From Gammaproteobacteria bacterium (lineage in GTDB: Bacteria > Pseudomonadota > Gammaproteobacteria > Steroidobacterales > JACDCP01), in the NCBI GenBank assembly GCA_013817465.1, contig JACDCP010000133.1, positions 1-8,628 of the forward strand: a stretch of DNA of 8,628 nucleotides, in the 5' to 3' direction. Positions 1-5,713 of this stretch are shown one piece after another (the stretch's first letter is position 1; every line of letters begins with the position of its first letter). The notes under the pieces were generated by a model. That model was given only the letters and a program-made list of their open reading frames with translations. It did no database searches and was not told the DNA's origin. A program made the position numbers and the translations under genes.

Positions 1-239
1 CTCGCAGCGCTTACCGGTATGCGAACGCCGACCCGGTCACCGGACAGGCGGCCTGGTACGACCTGCGCGTGAGAATGACCAAAGCGGAGCCCGACGAGGC
101 GGGGATCAGCGAGCCGCAGTTCGAAGTGTTGCGCGATCTGCCCGGCATGCACGCACCGCCGGATATTCTGCGTTATGGCGAAAAATTCCTGCCGCGCTGG
201 AGCTGGCGCCGGAAGGACAAGAGCGCAACCCGCGCATGA
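1..239 (+). CDS. soeA: C-terminal end of a molybdopterin oxidoreductase catalytic subunit (SoeA-like), partial
   Basis: The window opens inside this gene. The open frame starts at base 3 and gives 78 residues up to TGA at 237-239. The visible part includes ANADPVTGQAAWYDLRVRM and ends in a basic, Trp-rich tail (LPRWSWRRKDK). This matches the C-terminal end of DMSO-reductase-family molybdenum subunits, where the last beta-barrel domain helps bind the molybdopterin guanine dinucleotide. In SoeABC-type enzymes this subunit oxidises sulfite to sulfate in the cytoplasm. The active-site domains lie outside the window, so the substrate cannot be read here. The stop overlaps the start of the ferredoxin subunit (ATGA at 236-239), which indicates translational coupling in one operon. 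The family is clear; the soeA name rests mainly on the two downstream subunits. Confidence 0.75.
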   Translation, partial: RSAYRYANADPVTGQAAWYDLRVRMTKAEPDEAGISEPQFEVLRDLPGMHAPPDILRYGEKFLPRWSWRRKDKSATRA

Positions 240-994
240 CATCGCTGCCGCCATCCCCACCGAAGAAGCTCGGCCTGGTGATCGATCTCGACACCTGCGT
301 CGGTTGTCATGCCTGCGCGGTGGCCTGTAAGGAATGGAACGCCGGCGGACACTCCGCGCCGCTAACCGACGAAAACCCCTACGGCGCCGATCCGACCGGT
401 GTGTGGTTCAATCGAGTGCACAGCTATGAGGTGACGGGCGGCGAATGCGGGCGCACCGTGAATTTCCCCCGTTCCTGTCTGCATTGCGACGAGCCGGCCT
501 GCGTCACAGTATGTCCGACCGGCGCCTCGTACAAGCGCGCCGAAGACGGCATAGTGCTCGTCAATCCTGACACCTGCATCGGCTGCAAGCTCTGCTCCTG
601 GGCCTGCCCCTACGGCGCGCGGGAGTTCGATGACGACGACGGCATCATGAAGAAATGCACGCTGTGCATCGACCGCATCTACAACGAGCATCTTGCCGAA
701 AACGAGCGCGTGCCGGCCTGCGTTGCGGTCTGCCCTACCAGCGCTCGCTATTACGGCGATCTGGGCGATCCGGACTCGGACGTGTCGCGCCTGGTGGCCG
801 AACGCGGCGGCTACGACCTCATGCCCGAGATGGGTTACAAACCCGTCAATAAATATCTGCCGCCGCGGCCGCGCAAGACGGCGGCCGGAGCGACCGGTGC
901 GCCAGACCGGCTCGAGCCGCTGCAAAGCACGACACAAGGAGAAGATCATAACAACCGGTTTCTGAGCTGGGTGGACCGGCTGTTGTCGCGGTGA
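236..994 (+). CDS. soeB: Four-[4Fe-4S] ferredoxin electron-transfer subunit, SoeB/DmsB type
   Basis: A 252-residue iron-sulfur subunit that would carry electrons between the molybdenum subunit and the membrane anchor. Sixteen cysteines form four cluster motifs: C21-C24-C27-C31, C81-C84-C89-C93, C114-C117-C120-C124, and C141-C144 with C162-C166. Several motifs end in CP followed by T-G or Y-G. The arrangement and length match DmsB/PhsB/SoeB-type proteins. There is no signal peptide, in keeping with a cytoplasmic complex. The C-terminus extends past the ferredoxin core (residues 212-252) and ends FLSWVDRLLSR. The ATG start overlaps the upstream stop by four bases (ATGA), and the stop overlaps the GTG start of the anchor gene (GTGA at 991-994). 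Other reductases of this family share the architecture, so sulfite oxidation is the favoured but unproven role. Confidence 0.85.
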   Translation: MTSLPPSPPKKLGLVIDLDTCVGCHACAVACKEWNAGGHSAPLTDENPYGADPTGVWFNRVHSYEVTGGECGRTVNFPRSCLHCDEPACVTVCPTGASYKRAEDGIVLVNPDTCIGCKLCSWACPYGAREFDDDDGIMKKCTLCIDRIYNEHLAENERVPACVAVCPTSARYYGDLGDPDSDVSRLVAERGGYDLMPEMGYKPVNKYLPPRPRKTAAGATGAPDRLEPLQSTTQGEDHNNRFLSWVDRLLSR

Positions 995-1959
995 ATCCCG
1001 CCTATTCGGTCATTTTTTTCAGCACCGCCACCGGCGCCGGCTATGGGCTGCTGATTCTTCTGGCCGCGCTGGCTGCCGCCGGCCTCATTCCGCCGCGGTT
1101 CGGGCTCGGCATCGCGGCGTTCACGGTTGCACTGACTCTGATTACAGCAGGGCTGCTCGCTTCCACGGCGCATCTCGGCCATCCCGAACGGGCGTGGCGC
1201 GCGCTGACCCAATGGCGGTCCTCATGGCTTTCGCGTGAAGGCGTCGCGGCCGTGATTACCTACGTTCCGCTCCTGGTCTTCGCATTCGGCTGGGTCGTAC
1301 TCGGCCAAAACACCGGCTTCTGGATCTGGGCCGGGCTTGCCGGGGCTGCGCTCGCCGTCGTGACGCTCATCTGCACGGCAATGATCTATGCCTCGTTGAA
1401 ACCGGTCCCCCGCTGGCGCAACGTCTGGGTGGTTCCCGTTTACCTGGCGATGGGGCTGGCGACAGGTGCTTTGCTTCTGAATTTTCTCATGCACGTCTGC
1501 GGCCTGGGAGCAGCTTGGATGGTCTGCCTGACCGCGGGCATGACCCTGGCAGCATGGAGCATCAAGCTCGCTTACTGGAGACACGTCGACTTGGCCCGGC
1601 CCATGAGTTCGGCCGGCAGTGCTACGGGCCTCGGCCGTTTCGGCGAAGTACGGCAGCTCGAATCGCCCCACACGTCAGAGAACTTCGTGATGAAAGAGAT
1701 GGGTTACCGCATCGCCCGACGGCACGCAAGAAAGCTCCGGCAGCTTGCATTCGGCATTGGTGGCGCGGTGCCTTTTGTCCTGCTGCTGGCGACCCTCGCT
1801 CTGCCACCGGTTCTCGCTGGCTTCTTGCTGGCGGTCAGCGTTGCGGCGGGCGCTTCAGGGACGCTGATCGAACGTTGGCTCTTTTTCGCAGAAGCAGAGC
1901 ACGTTGTCACCCTCTACTACGGTGCTCGCGTTTCCAGCGGGATTTCCGGTGGAAAGTAA
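991..1959 (+). CDS. soeC: DmsC/SoeC-type membrane anchor (quinone-reactive) subunit
   Basis: A 322-residue integral membrane protein with about eight hydrophobic segments, near residues 5-31, 40-60, 87-104, 113-135, 147-168, 172-194, 255-270 and 272-294. It begins MNPAYSVIFF and carries HLGHPERAW (61-69), SWLSREG (79-84 region) and ERWLFFAEAEHVVTLYYG near the C-terminus, all hallmarks of the DmsC anchor family. It should hold the molybdenum/iron-sulfur subunits at the inner membrane and exchange electrons with the quinone pool. In SoeABC the flow is from sulfite to quinone. The GTG start at 991 sits in a GTGA overlap with the ferredoxin stop and has only a weak ribosome-binding site, so coupled translation is likely. 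The DmsC-type anchor, rather than an NrfD/PsrC type, together with the absence of a cytochrome, favours SoeC over thiosulfate or polysulfide reductase. A DMSO-reductase-like enzyme remains possible. Confidence 0.82.
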   Translation: MNPAYSVIFFSTATGAGYGLLILLAALAAAGLIPPRFGLGIAAFTVALTLITAGLLASTAHLGHPERAWRALTQWRSSWLSREGVAAVITYVPLLVFAFGWVVLGQNTGFWIWAGLAGAALAVVTLICTAMIYASLKPVPRWRNVWVVPVYLAMGLATGALLLNFLMHVCGLGAAWMVCLTAGMTLAAWSIKLAYWRHVDLARPMSSAGSATGLGRFGEVRQLESPHTSENFVMKEMGYRIARRHARKLRQLAFGIGGAVPFVLLLATLALPPVLAGFLLAVSVAAGASGTLIERWLFFAEAEHVVTLYYGARVSSGISGGK

Positions 1960-2025
1960 TAAAGGCCCCTTTTTCAGGACGCGACTACCCGGCGCCGGCC
2001 ATTCTATAGACGGCCTGATGTCCGG

Positions 2026-2152
2026 TTGCCGGCGCGTCGTTGTTTGTTTCTGACTGAAGCCGCGACCGTGACGGGCGGGCTCATCGAGCGCTGGCTGTTT
2101 TCGCCGAGGCGCGGCCGCGACTATGCTGTACTTCGGCGCGAGGAATCTGTGA
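2026..2152 (+). pseudogene. Decayed remnant of a second DmsC/SoeC-type gene end
   Basis: Reading from about 2026, the frame gives FLTEAATVTGGLIERWLF, which aligns with AVSVAAGASGTLIERWLF at residues 281-298 of the intact anchor gene just upstream. After ERWLF the match continues only by shifting frame: FAEA is read next, and after a further shift MLYFGARNL-stop (to TGA at 2150-2152), matching TLYYGAR of the anchor. Two small deletions relative to the intact gene explain this. The nucleotides differ at many codon third positions, so this is an old or foreign paralogue end, not a fresh duplication. No start, ribosome-binding site or upstream body of the gene is visible. It is not expected to make a product. 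Confidence 0.6.
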
Positions 2153-2190
2153 GTTCTGCTGGCGCCCGACTGTCGTCGTCAGGAGCGAGG

Positions 2191-2208
2191 AGGCCGGTCG
2201 ACCGGCCT
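2191..2208. terminator. 18-base perfect palindrome, possible bidirectional terminator
   Basis: AGGCCGGTCGACCGGCCT is a perfect inverted repeat. As RNA it can fold into a seven-pair GC-rich stem with a TCGA loop on either strand. It lies between the end of the soe operon (plus) and the stop of the small minus-strand gene at 2234, where a shared terminator would be expected. No clear U-tract follows on either strand, so it could also be a protein-binding site. Confidence 0.4.
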
Positions 2209-2233
2209 TCCCCGCACCTTTCAGTCTTGCGGC

Positions 2234-2473
2234 TTATCGTTGGCGATCGCGTCCACCTTTGTCGTCGTCGCGCTGCCGATCGCGGTCGCCCCGATCGGGA
2301 TTGCCGGGCCGCTTGTCCGGATCCTGTCCCTGGCCGGGCCGCCGGTTCGGATCCTGTCCCTGTCCCGGGGCCTGTTTCTTCCGATCGGGATCCTGCTGTT
2401 TGCGATCCGGGTTGTCGCGGCCTGGTTGCTGGCCGGCCTTCGGATCTTTTTCGGGTCTTGACGGAGATTCCAT
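2234..2473 (-). CDS. 79-residue hydrophilic, Pro/Asp/Arg/Gln-rich repeat protein, probably disordered
   Basis: I do not recognise a named family. The start at 2473 (MESPSRPEKD) is chosen because AAGGAG lies six bases upstream of its ATG. An in-frame ATG at 2551 would add 26 residues but has no good ribosome-binding site. The product is almost entirely Asp, Arg, Pro, Gln, Gly, Lys and Asn, with no hydrophobic core, no cysteine and no aromatic residue, so it should be intrinsically disordered and very soluble. A ten-residue unit is repeated (PGQGQDPNRR then PGQGQDPDKR), followed by NPDRGDRDRQR and a second DRQR end. Such composition is seen in hydrophilin-like and charged stress-associated proteins, but that role is inference. 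A sigma-54-type promoter lies upstream at 2608-2623, giving a leader of about 124 bases. It is convergent with the soe operon. Confidence 0.62.
   Translation of the reverse strand: MESPSRPEKDPKAGQQPGRDNPDRKQQDPDRKKQAPGQGQDPNRRPGQGQDPDKRPGNPDRGDRDRQRDDDKGGRDRQR
2311..2370 (-). repeat. 30-base tandem repeat inside the small hydrophilic gene
   Basis: Two adjacent 30-base units (2311-2340 and 2341-2370) share CGGATCCTGTCCCTG exactly at 2318-2332 and 2348-2362. They encode the repeated ten-residue block PGQGQDP followed by two or three basic or polar residues. The period is a multiple of three, so unit gain or loss would keep the frame. Confidence 0.7.
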
Positions 2474-2513
2474 AACTTGCTCCTTCAGATAGGTTTCCTG
2501 AGTGCTCCTGTAA

Positions 2514-2529
2514 CCGCTGTGATCAGCGG
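2514..2529. other. Inverted repeat in the leader of the small minus-strand gene
   Basis: CCGCTG-TGAT-CAGCGG is a perfect six-base inverted repeat with a four-base loop. It lies 41 bases upstream of the minus-strand start at 2473 and inside the leader predicted from the promoter at 2608-2623. It could be an mRNA hairpin or an operator. Nothing else in the sequence decides between these. Confidence 0.35.
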
Positions 2530-2607
2530 GATCCCTGAGCTGCCGTTTCATCGTGCTGCCGATGCGTGCAGGCCGCACTCGCGGCCTCCGCCAGCCGAAA
2601 CACATTC

Positions 2608-2623
2608 TGCAATTACCATGCCA
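2608..2623 (-). promoter_or_regulatory. Sigma-54-type (-24/-12) promoter for the small hydrophilic gene
   Basis: Read on the minus strand, the site is TGGCATGGTAATTGCA, matching the TGGCACG-N4-TTGCW consensus at all but one listed position (T for C at the sixth base). The GG and GC doublets are separated by exactly ten bases. The start of transcription would be near 2597, giving a leader of about 124 bases before the ATG at 2473. The site is divergent from a similar promoter at 2842-2858. Confidence 0.7.
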
Positions 2624-2709
2624 GTCGCCCGTTCGGCCGCGATCCTGTTATCCATAGCCACCAGCGCAGGCGGATTCGGGGGCGTGCTTGTGCCTTGACA
2701 GAAGCTCAT

Positions 2710-2730
2710 ACCGCAACCCGCGCACCTGAT
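2710..2730 (+). repeat. 21-base direct repeat, copy 1 (candidate activator site)
   Basis: An exact 21-base match (core CGCAACCCGCGCACCTGAT) to the copy at 2788-2808, 78 bases away centre to centre. Similarity extends upstream: TTGACA here and TTGAAA in copy 2 both begin 15 bases before the repeat, and TCA lies at the same offset in both. The copy sits about 123 bases upstream of the predicted start near 2597 (minus) and about 148 bases upstream of that near 2868 (plus). No hairpin or dyad is evident in the repeat itself. Confidence 0.75.
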
Positions 2731-2787
2731 CTACGGCCACTGGTGGGATCGGATTCTGACTGTGGTCGCGCGTTGAAACGGCGTCAC

Positions 2788-2808
2788 ACCGCAACCCGCG
2801 CACCTGAT
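2788..2808 (+). repeat. 21-base direct repeat, copy 2 (candidate activator site)
   Basis: The second exact copy of the repeat at 2710-2730, centred about 70 bases upstream of the predicted plus-strand transcription start near 2868. Two same-orientation copies between divergent sigma-54-type promoters are placed as upstream activating sequences for an enhancer-binding protein would be. No gene for such an activator is present in the window. Confidence 0.75.
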
Positions 2809-2841
2809 AAATCAGCCATGACAACTGTTTTTGGGCGCGGG

Positions 2842-2858
2842 TGGCATGCGGCTTGCAT
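2842..2858 (+). promoter_or_regulatory. Sigma-54-type (-24/-12) promoter for the membrane protein operon
   Basis: TGGCATGCGGCTTGCAT fits TGGCACG-N4-TTGCW with one mismatch and exact GG-N10-GC spacing (GG 2843-2844, GC 2855-2856). The predicted start near 2868 leaves a leader of about 25 bases containing the ribosome-binding site AGGGAGA (2881-2887) before the ATG at 2894. This compact geometry supports the call. Confidence 0.75.
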
Positions 2859-2893
2859 ACGAAGCGCGATGCACGTGAACAGGGAGAATTATT

Positions 2894-3883
2894 ATGGCAA
2901 CGATTCGTGAGGATGCGGTGATCACCGAAATGGACCGACGTCCCCTGATCAGTTGGGGCGCCGTCTTTGCGGGCCTCGTGTTCGTTGTGGCTGCGACCTG
3001 GCTGTTGTTTCTGCTCGGTTCCGCGATCGGCGTGAGCATCGCCGACGCAACGGATCTGGCAGCAGTTGGCAAGGGGCTCGGTATCGGCGCCACGATCTGG
3101 CTTCTGCTGACGTCGCTGTTGGTATTCTTCCTCGGCTCATTGTTAACGGCGCGTTTATCCGGCAAGCCCGAGCACACGAGCGGCATGCTGCACGGGATTA
3201 CGCTCTGGAGCGTCGGCACCACCCTGATGCTGATACTGGGCGCCTGGGGCATACAGGGGCTCATTCAGATGGGTACGTCGGCAGTAAGCACTGCAGTTTC
3301 CGCCGGGGCGAGCGTCGGTTCGGCGGGAGCCGAAGGTGCGCGGTCAACAGGCGGCGGAGCCGGTGGGCTCGAAAACTCGCCGTTGATGACCAGCATCCAG
3401 GCTCGCATCAAGCGCGAAATCGCCGGGGTTCTGGCCGAAGCGCAGCGACCGGATCGCGGCCAGGCATCGCCAGGCAGAGCGCCGGCGGCGTCGCAACAGG
3501 AAATCCGCCGCGCGCTGGATGAGATCGACGCGGACACGCTGGTCGCGGCGGCGCAGCCGGTCATCGCCGGTGAGCCGGAACGCGCAAAGGACGTGCTGGC
3601 GGTCAACACCAATCTCAGCGAACGCGAAATCGACACGATCGTCGATGGCGTCTCCCGCGAGATGAGTCAGCAGATCGACGAGGCACAGCAACAGCTCAAT
3701 GAGACTGTGGAGACAGTGTCGAGCTATACGCAGGCGGTGTCATGGATGGCGTTCGTGGCCGGCGCGCTGGGTCTGGTGGTGGCAATCGCGGGCGGCTGGC
3801 TGGGCGCCGGAACCGTGCACAGGTTGTACGCCTTAGACGTATCTAGATCGACACAGACCCGCCGAGCGGAGAAACTGACATGA
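2894..3883 (+). CDS. Four-TM membrane protein of unknown function with a helical central domain
   Basis: A 329-residue protein. It begins with a short polar segment, then three membrane segments (about residues 19-45, 62-86 and 98-123), a Gly/Ala/Ser-rich linker (128-160), a soluble helical region (165-280) with many Glu, Gln and Arg residues, and a last membrane segment (282-305) before a basic tail. The opening motif around RRPLISWGAVFAGLVF is typical of small inner-membrane proteins in proteobacterial stress and envelope clusters, usually annotated as hypothetical. I cannot assign a reaction. The start has a good ribosome-binding site and lies about 25 bases after the predicted sigma-54 transcription start. 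The stop overlaps the next start (ATGA at 3880-3883), so it is the first gene of a three-gene operon. Confidence 0.8.
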   Translation: MATIREDAVITEMDRRPLISWGAVFAGLVFVVAATWLLFLLGSAIGVSIADATDLAAVGKGLGIGATIWLLLTSLLVFFLGSLLTARLSGKPEHTSGMLHGITLWSVGTTLMLILGAWGIQGLIQMGTSAVSTAVSAGASVGSAGAEGARSTGGGAGGLENSPLMTSIQARIKREIAGVLAEAQRPDRGQASPGRAPAASQQEIRRALDEIDADTLVAAAQPVIAGEPERAKDVLAVNTNLSEREIDTIVDGVSREMSQQIDEAQQQLNETVETVSSYTQAVSWMAFVAGALGLVVAIAGGWLGAGTVHRLYALDVSRSTQTRRAEKLT

Positions 3884-4014
3884 CCTATGGATTAATCGGC
3901 CTCATTCTCATCGTCCTCATCATCGCGGCATTGATGCAGAACGTAGCGTTCGGCGGCGTCGGCGCGGTGCTGCTATTGGTCCTGCTGATTCTTCTGCTCA
4001 CCGGCCGCATTTGA
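3880..4014 (+). CDS. 44-residue two-TM membrane protein
   Basis: A small gene set exactly between its neighbours: its ATG overlaps the upstream stop by four bases, and its TGA (4012-4014) shares one base with the ATG of the following gene. The product is almost wholly hydrophobic. It has a first segment at about residues 4-19, a short MQNVAFGGVG turn, a second segment at about 27-41, and ends LTGRI. The pattern of two hydrophobic helices ending in a short Gly-Arg-Ile-type tail resembles very small proteins of the DUF3309/DUF3096 kind, but this is impression only. Tight overlap on both sides is the main evidence that it is translated. Function unknown; perhaps a partner or stabiliser of the adjacent membrane proteins. 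Confidence 0.7.
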   Translation: MTYGLIGLILIVLIIAALMQNVAFGGVGAVLLLVLLILLLTGRI

Positions 4015-4523
4015 TGGCAGGCGGTCGGCCGCAGCCGCCCGGTCGCGTTTTGCCGGGCAAGGCTGCGGATCAGGGCCGGCCGGAGCTCGCGGAGAAGCGG
4101 CTTCGCCGCCTGGCCTGGGTATTGGATAACTCTATTCCCCTGCCGGGAGGTTATCGGATTGGGGTCGACGGGCTGATTGGACTGATCCCGGGGTTCGGTG
4201 ATGCGGCCGGCGCATTGCTGTCGAGCTATATCGTCGTGGAAGCGGGCCGCCTCGGCGCCTCCAAGAGCCTGCTGCTGCGCATGGCGTTCAACGTCTTCGT
4301 CGAAACCGTGATCGGAACGATTCCGCTGGCGGGCGACCTGTTCGACTTCGTCTACAAGGCAAACGCGCGCAATGTCCGGCTGCTCGAAGAGCATGTGCGC
4401 GAACCGCAAAGACAACGGAAGTCGAACCGGGCGGTCGCCACCGCGATCATTATTGGCGTGCTTGCCGCAGTCATCCTTGTCGTTTGGGCAGTTATAGCGC
4501 TGCTCGGCGCCCTGTTCGGCTAG
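4014..4523 (+). CDS. DUF4112 domain membrane protein
   Basis: A 169-residue protein. Residues 25-125 form the DUF4112 core: a basic lead-in (EKRLRRLAWVLDNSIPLPGG), the motif GVDGLIGLIPGFGDAAGALLSSYIV split over residues 50-74, and a second half-repeat (TIPLAGDLFDFVYKANARN) at 102-120. A separate C-terminal membrane helix spans about 141-166. The family's biochemical role is unknown; it is predicted to be an inner-membrane protein. The ATG at 4014 is chosen because it shares a base with the upstream TGA (TGATG), typical of coupled translation. A TTG at 4011 is a possible alternative that adds one residue. It is the last gene of the operon and is convergent with udgX. Confidence 0.85.
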   Translation: MAGGRPQPPGRVLPGKAADQGRPELAEKRLRRLAWVLDNSIPLPGGYRIGVDGLIGLIPGFGDAAGALLSSYIVVEAGRLGASKSLLLRMAFNVFVETVIGTIPLAGDLFDFVYKANARNVRLLEEHVREPQRQRKSNRAVATAIIIGVLAAVILVVWAVIALLGALFG

Positions 4524-4534
4524 CGCTGTCCGCC

Positions 4535-4575
4535 GTTGCCGGCAACCCTCCGGCTTATCCCGGCCTACGGGTACG
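4535..4575. repeat. REP-like or terminator-like element between convergent genes
   Basis: The short gap between the DUF4112 stop and the true udgX stop holds nested GC-rich inverted repeats: GTTGCCGGCAAC (4535-4546) and GCCGG/CCGGC arms (4538-4542 and 4550-4554) followed by TTAT. On the minus strand it reads CGTAGGCCGGGATAAGCCGG and then a CCGGC arm. This resembles the widespread proteobacterial intergenic repeats of the CGTAGG...GGATAAGCC...type in degenerate form. It could also act as a shared transcription terminator. The resemblance is from memory, not from a search. Confidence 0.35.
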
Positions 4576-4590
4576 AGGCTTTCAGTCCGA

Positions 4591-5191
4591 CTATGCAGCC
4601 GCCCGTTCGCGCGCTGCGGCAAGATCGTGGACGAACTTTCCGTATTCCCGTTTCTTGTCCCGCGAATCGCGAATGCGGAGAAGATAAGACGGATGCACCG
4701 TGACCATGAAGCAGCGGCCGTCCCCGGCGTCGATCACTTCGCCGCGGATTTTCGAGATCGTCACGGTGCGCCCGAGCAGCGCGCGCGGCAGTCGCGCCCA
4801 GCGCGACCGTGACAGGCGGTTCGAGCAGCGCGAGCTCCTTATCCAGCCACCAGCGACAGCGCTCGATTTCGTGCGCATTCGGCTTCTGATGCAGGCGTCG
4901 CTTGCCTCGCTGGGTAAACTTGAAATGCTTGACGGCATTCGTCACGTAAACGGTGTCACGATTCACATGCGCATCGACTAGAGCCCGATCGAGCATCTCG
5001 CCGGCCGGACCCACGAAAGGCTGGCCTTCGACGTCTTCGCGATCTCCCGGCTGCTCGCCGACCAGCACGAGGCGCGCATCCGCCGGCCCTTCCCCGAACA
5101 CTGTCTGCGTGCCGACTTTCCAGAGGTGGCAGCGGCGGCATCCGATCGCCTCTTGTCGAACGGCACCGAGTCCTTTCGCCTGGGCGTTCAT
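4591..5191 (-). pseudogene. udgX: UdgX-type uracil-DNA glycosylase with a frameshift
   Basis: A family of uracil-DNA glycosylases that excise uracil; UdgX forms a covalent bond with the abasic DNA through a His in a KRRIH-type loop. Visible features from the ATG at 5191: paired cysteines C18 and C21, the active-site block GEQPGDREDVEGQPFVGPAG (45-64), TNAVKHFKF, and the loop KRRLHQKP at 97-104 with His101 in the key position. At about residue 136 (bases 4778-4788, a short GC-repeat tract) the frame is lost. The next frame continues LLGRTVTISKIRGEV, then TVHPSYLLR and a normal end at TAG 4591-4593. Repairing the shift gives about 200 residues, the expected size. As written, translation would run to 4565 with an unrelated tail and without the HPS motif, so it is probably inactive unless this is a sequencing error. 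It lies 43 bases after the hemerythrin gene. Confidence 0.75.
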
Positions 5192-5234
5192 TGTGCCCGC
5201 GCCGTCTCCCGCTGCTCGCGCGCTCGTTCCGTCC

Positions 5235-5675
5235 TCAAGCTAGCAACGATTGCTTCTGCTCCCGAAACTGCTCGCCGATGTCTTTGGCCTCGGCATCGCT
5301 CAGCACCTTCCGTGCATTTTTGAACATTTCACCCTCTTCCTCTTCGACGTGGTGCTCGACGTTCTCCTTGAAGACCTTGAATTTGGCCGTCCAGTCTTCC
5401 GAACCGGGCGGCATTTGCGACAGCTCCTCGAGAAATTCCACGATGAGCGCATGCTCCTCGCGTCCCTCCAGCACGATGTCTCTCGTTTCGTCGTGTTCCA
5501 CAAGCACCGAATAGAACACTTCGTCCTCCGCATCGCTGTGCGCGGTCAGCTTCTCCTTGATCTGTGCGAACTTCTTCGCACGGGTCTTGCCCGCATCGTC
5601 GCCCGTCGCGGCGACCTCATCCAACAGCTTGGAAACTTCCTTGTGGTCCTTCTTGAGCAGGTCGTAAATACTCAT
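5235..5675 (-). CDS. Hemerythrin HHE cation-binding domain protein
   Basis: A 146-residue, all-helical, acidic protein matching a single HHE-type hemerythrin domain. Candidate di-iron ligands in the usual order are His11 (KKDHKEV), His46 and Glu50 (HSDAEDEVF), His75 (EEHALIVEF), and His108/His109 with the Glu run at 111-114 (VEHHVEEEEGEMF). Proteins of this family bind oxygen or NO or respond to oxidative stress; which applies here cannot be read. It has no membrane segment or signal peptide, so it is cytoplasmic. The ATG at 5675 is preferred over a TTG one codon earlier because an AGGAGA ribosome-binding site lies five bases before it. It follows the dehydrogenase gene by 38 bases on the same strand, probably in one operon. 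Confidence 0.85.
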   Translation of the reverse strand: MSIYDLLKKDHKEVSKLLDEVAATGDDAGKTRAKKFAQIKEKLTAHSDAEDEVFYSVLVEHDETRDIVLEGREEHALIVEFLEELSQMPPGSEDWTAKFKVFKENVEHHVEEEEGEMFKNARKVLSDAEAKDIGEQFREQKQSLLA

Positions 5676-5713
5676 CAAGGTCTCCTTCTATTTTGAACAC
5701 TCTATCCGGCCGA

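Noticed and set aside
224..236. Thirteen-base match (CGCAACCCGCGCA) to the 21-base direct repeat
   Set aside because: It is a partial single copy inside the coding end of the molybdenum subunit with no promoter nearby; GC-rich sequence makes chance plausible.
936..950. AAGGAG followed six bases later by ATA inside the ferredoxin gene end
   Set aside because: Reading from there stops after five codons and is not in frame with the anchor gene, whose GTG start at 991 fits the family.
1960..1975. AAAGG-CC-CCTTTTT after the anchor stop as a terminator
   Set aside because: The arms are only five bases with a two-base loop, which cannot form a stable hairpin.
2311..2370. Short tandem units as a CRISPR array
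   Set aside because: Only two adjacent units without spacers, in frame within a coding gene.
2259..2492. Long plus-strand open frames across 2026-2492
   Set aside because: They are mirror frames of the low-complexity minus-strand gene; beyond the anchor relic they carry no ribosome-binding site or family motif.
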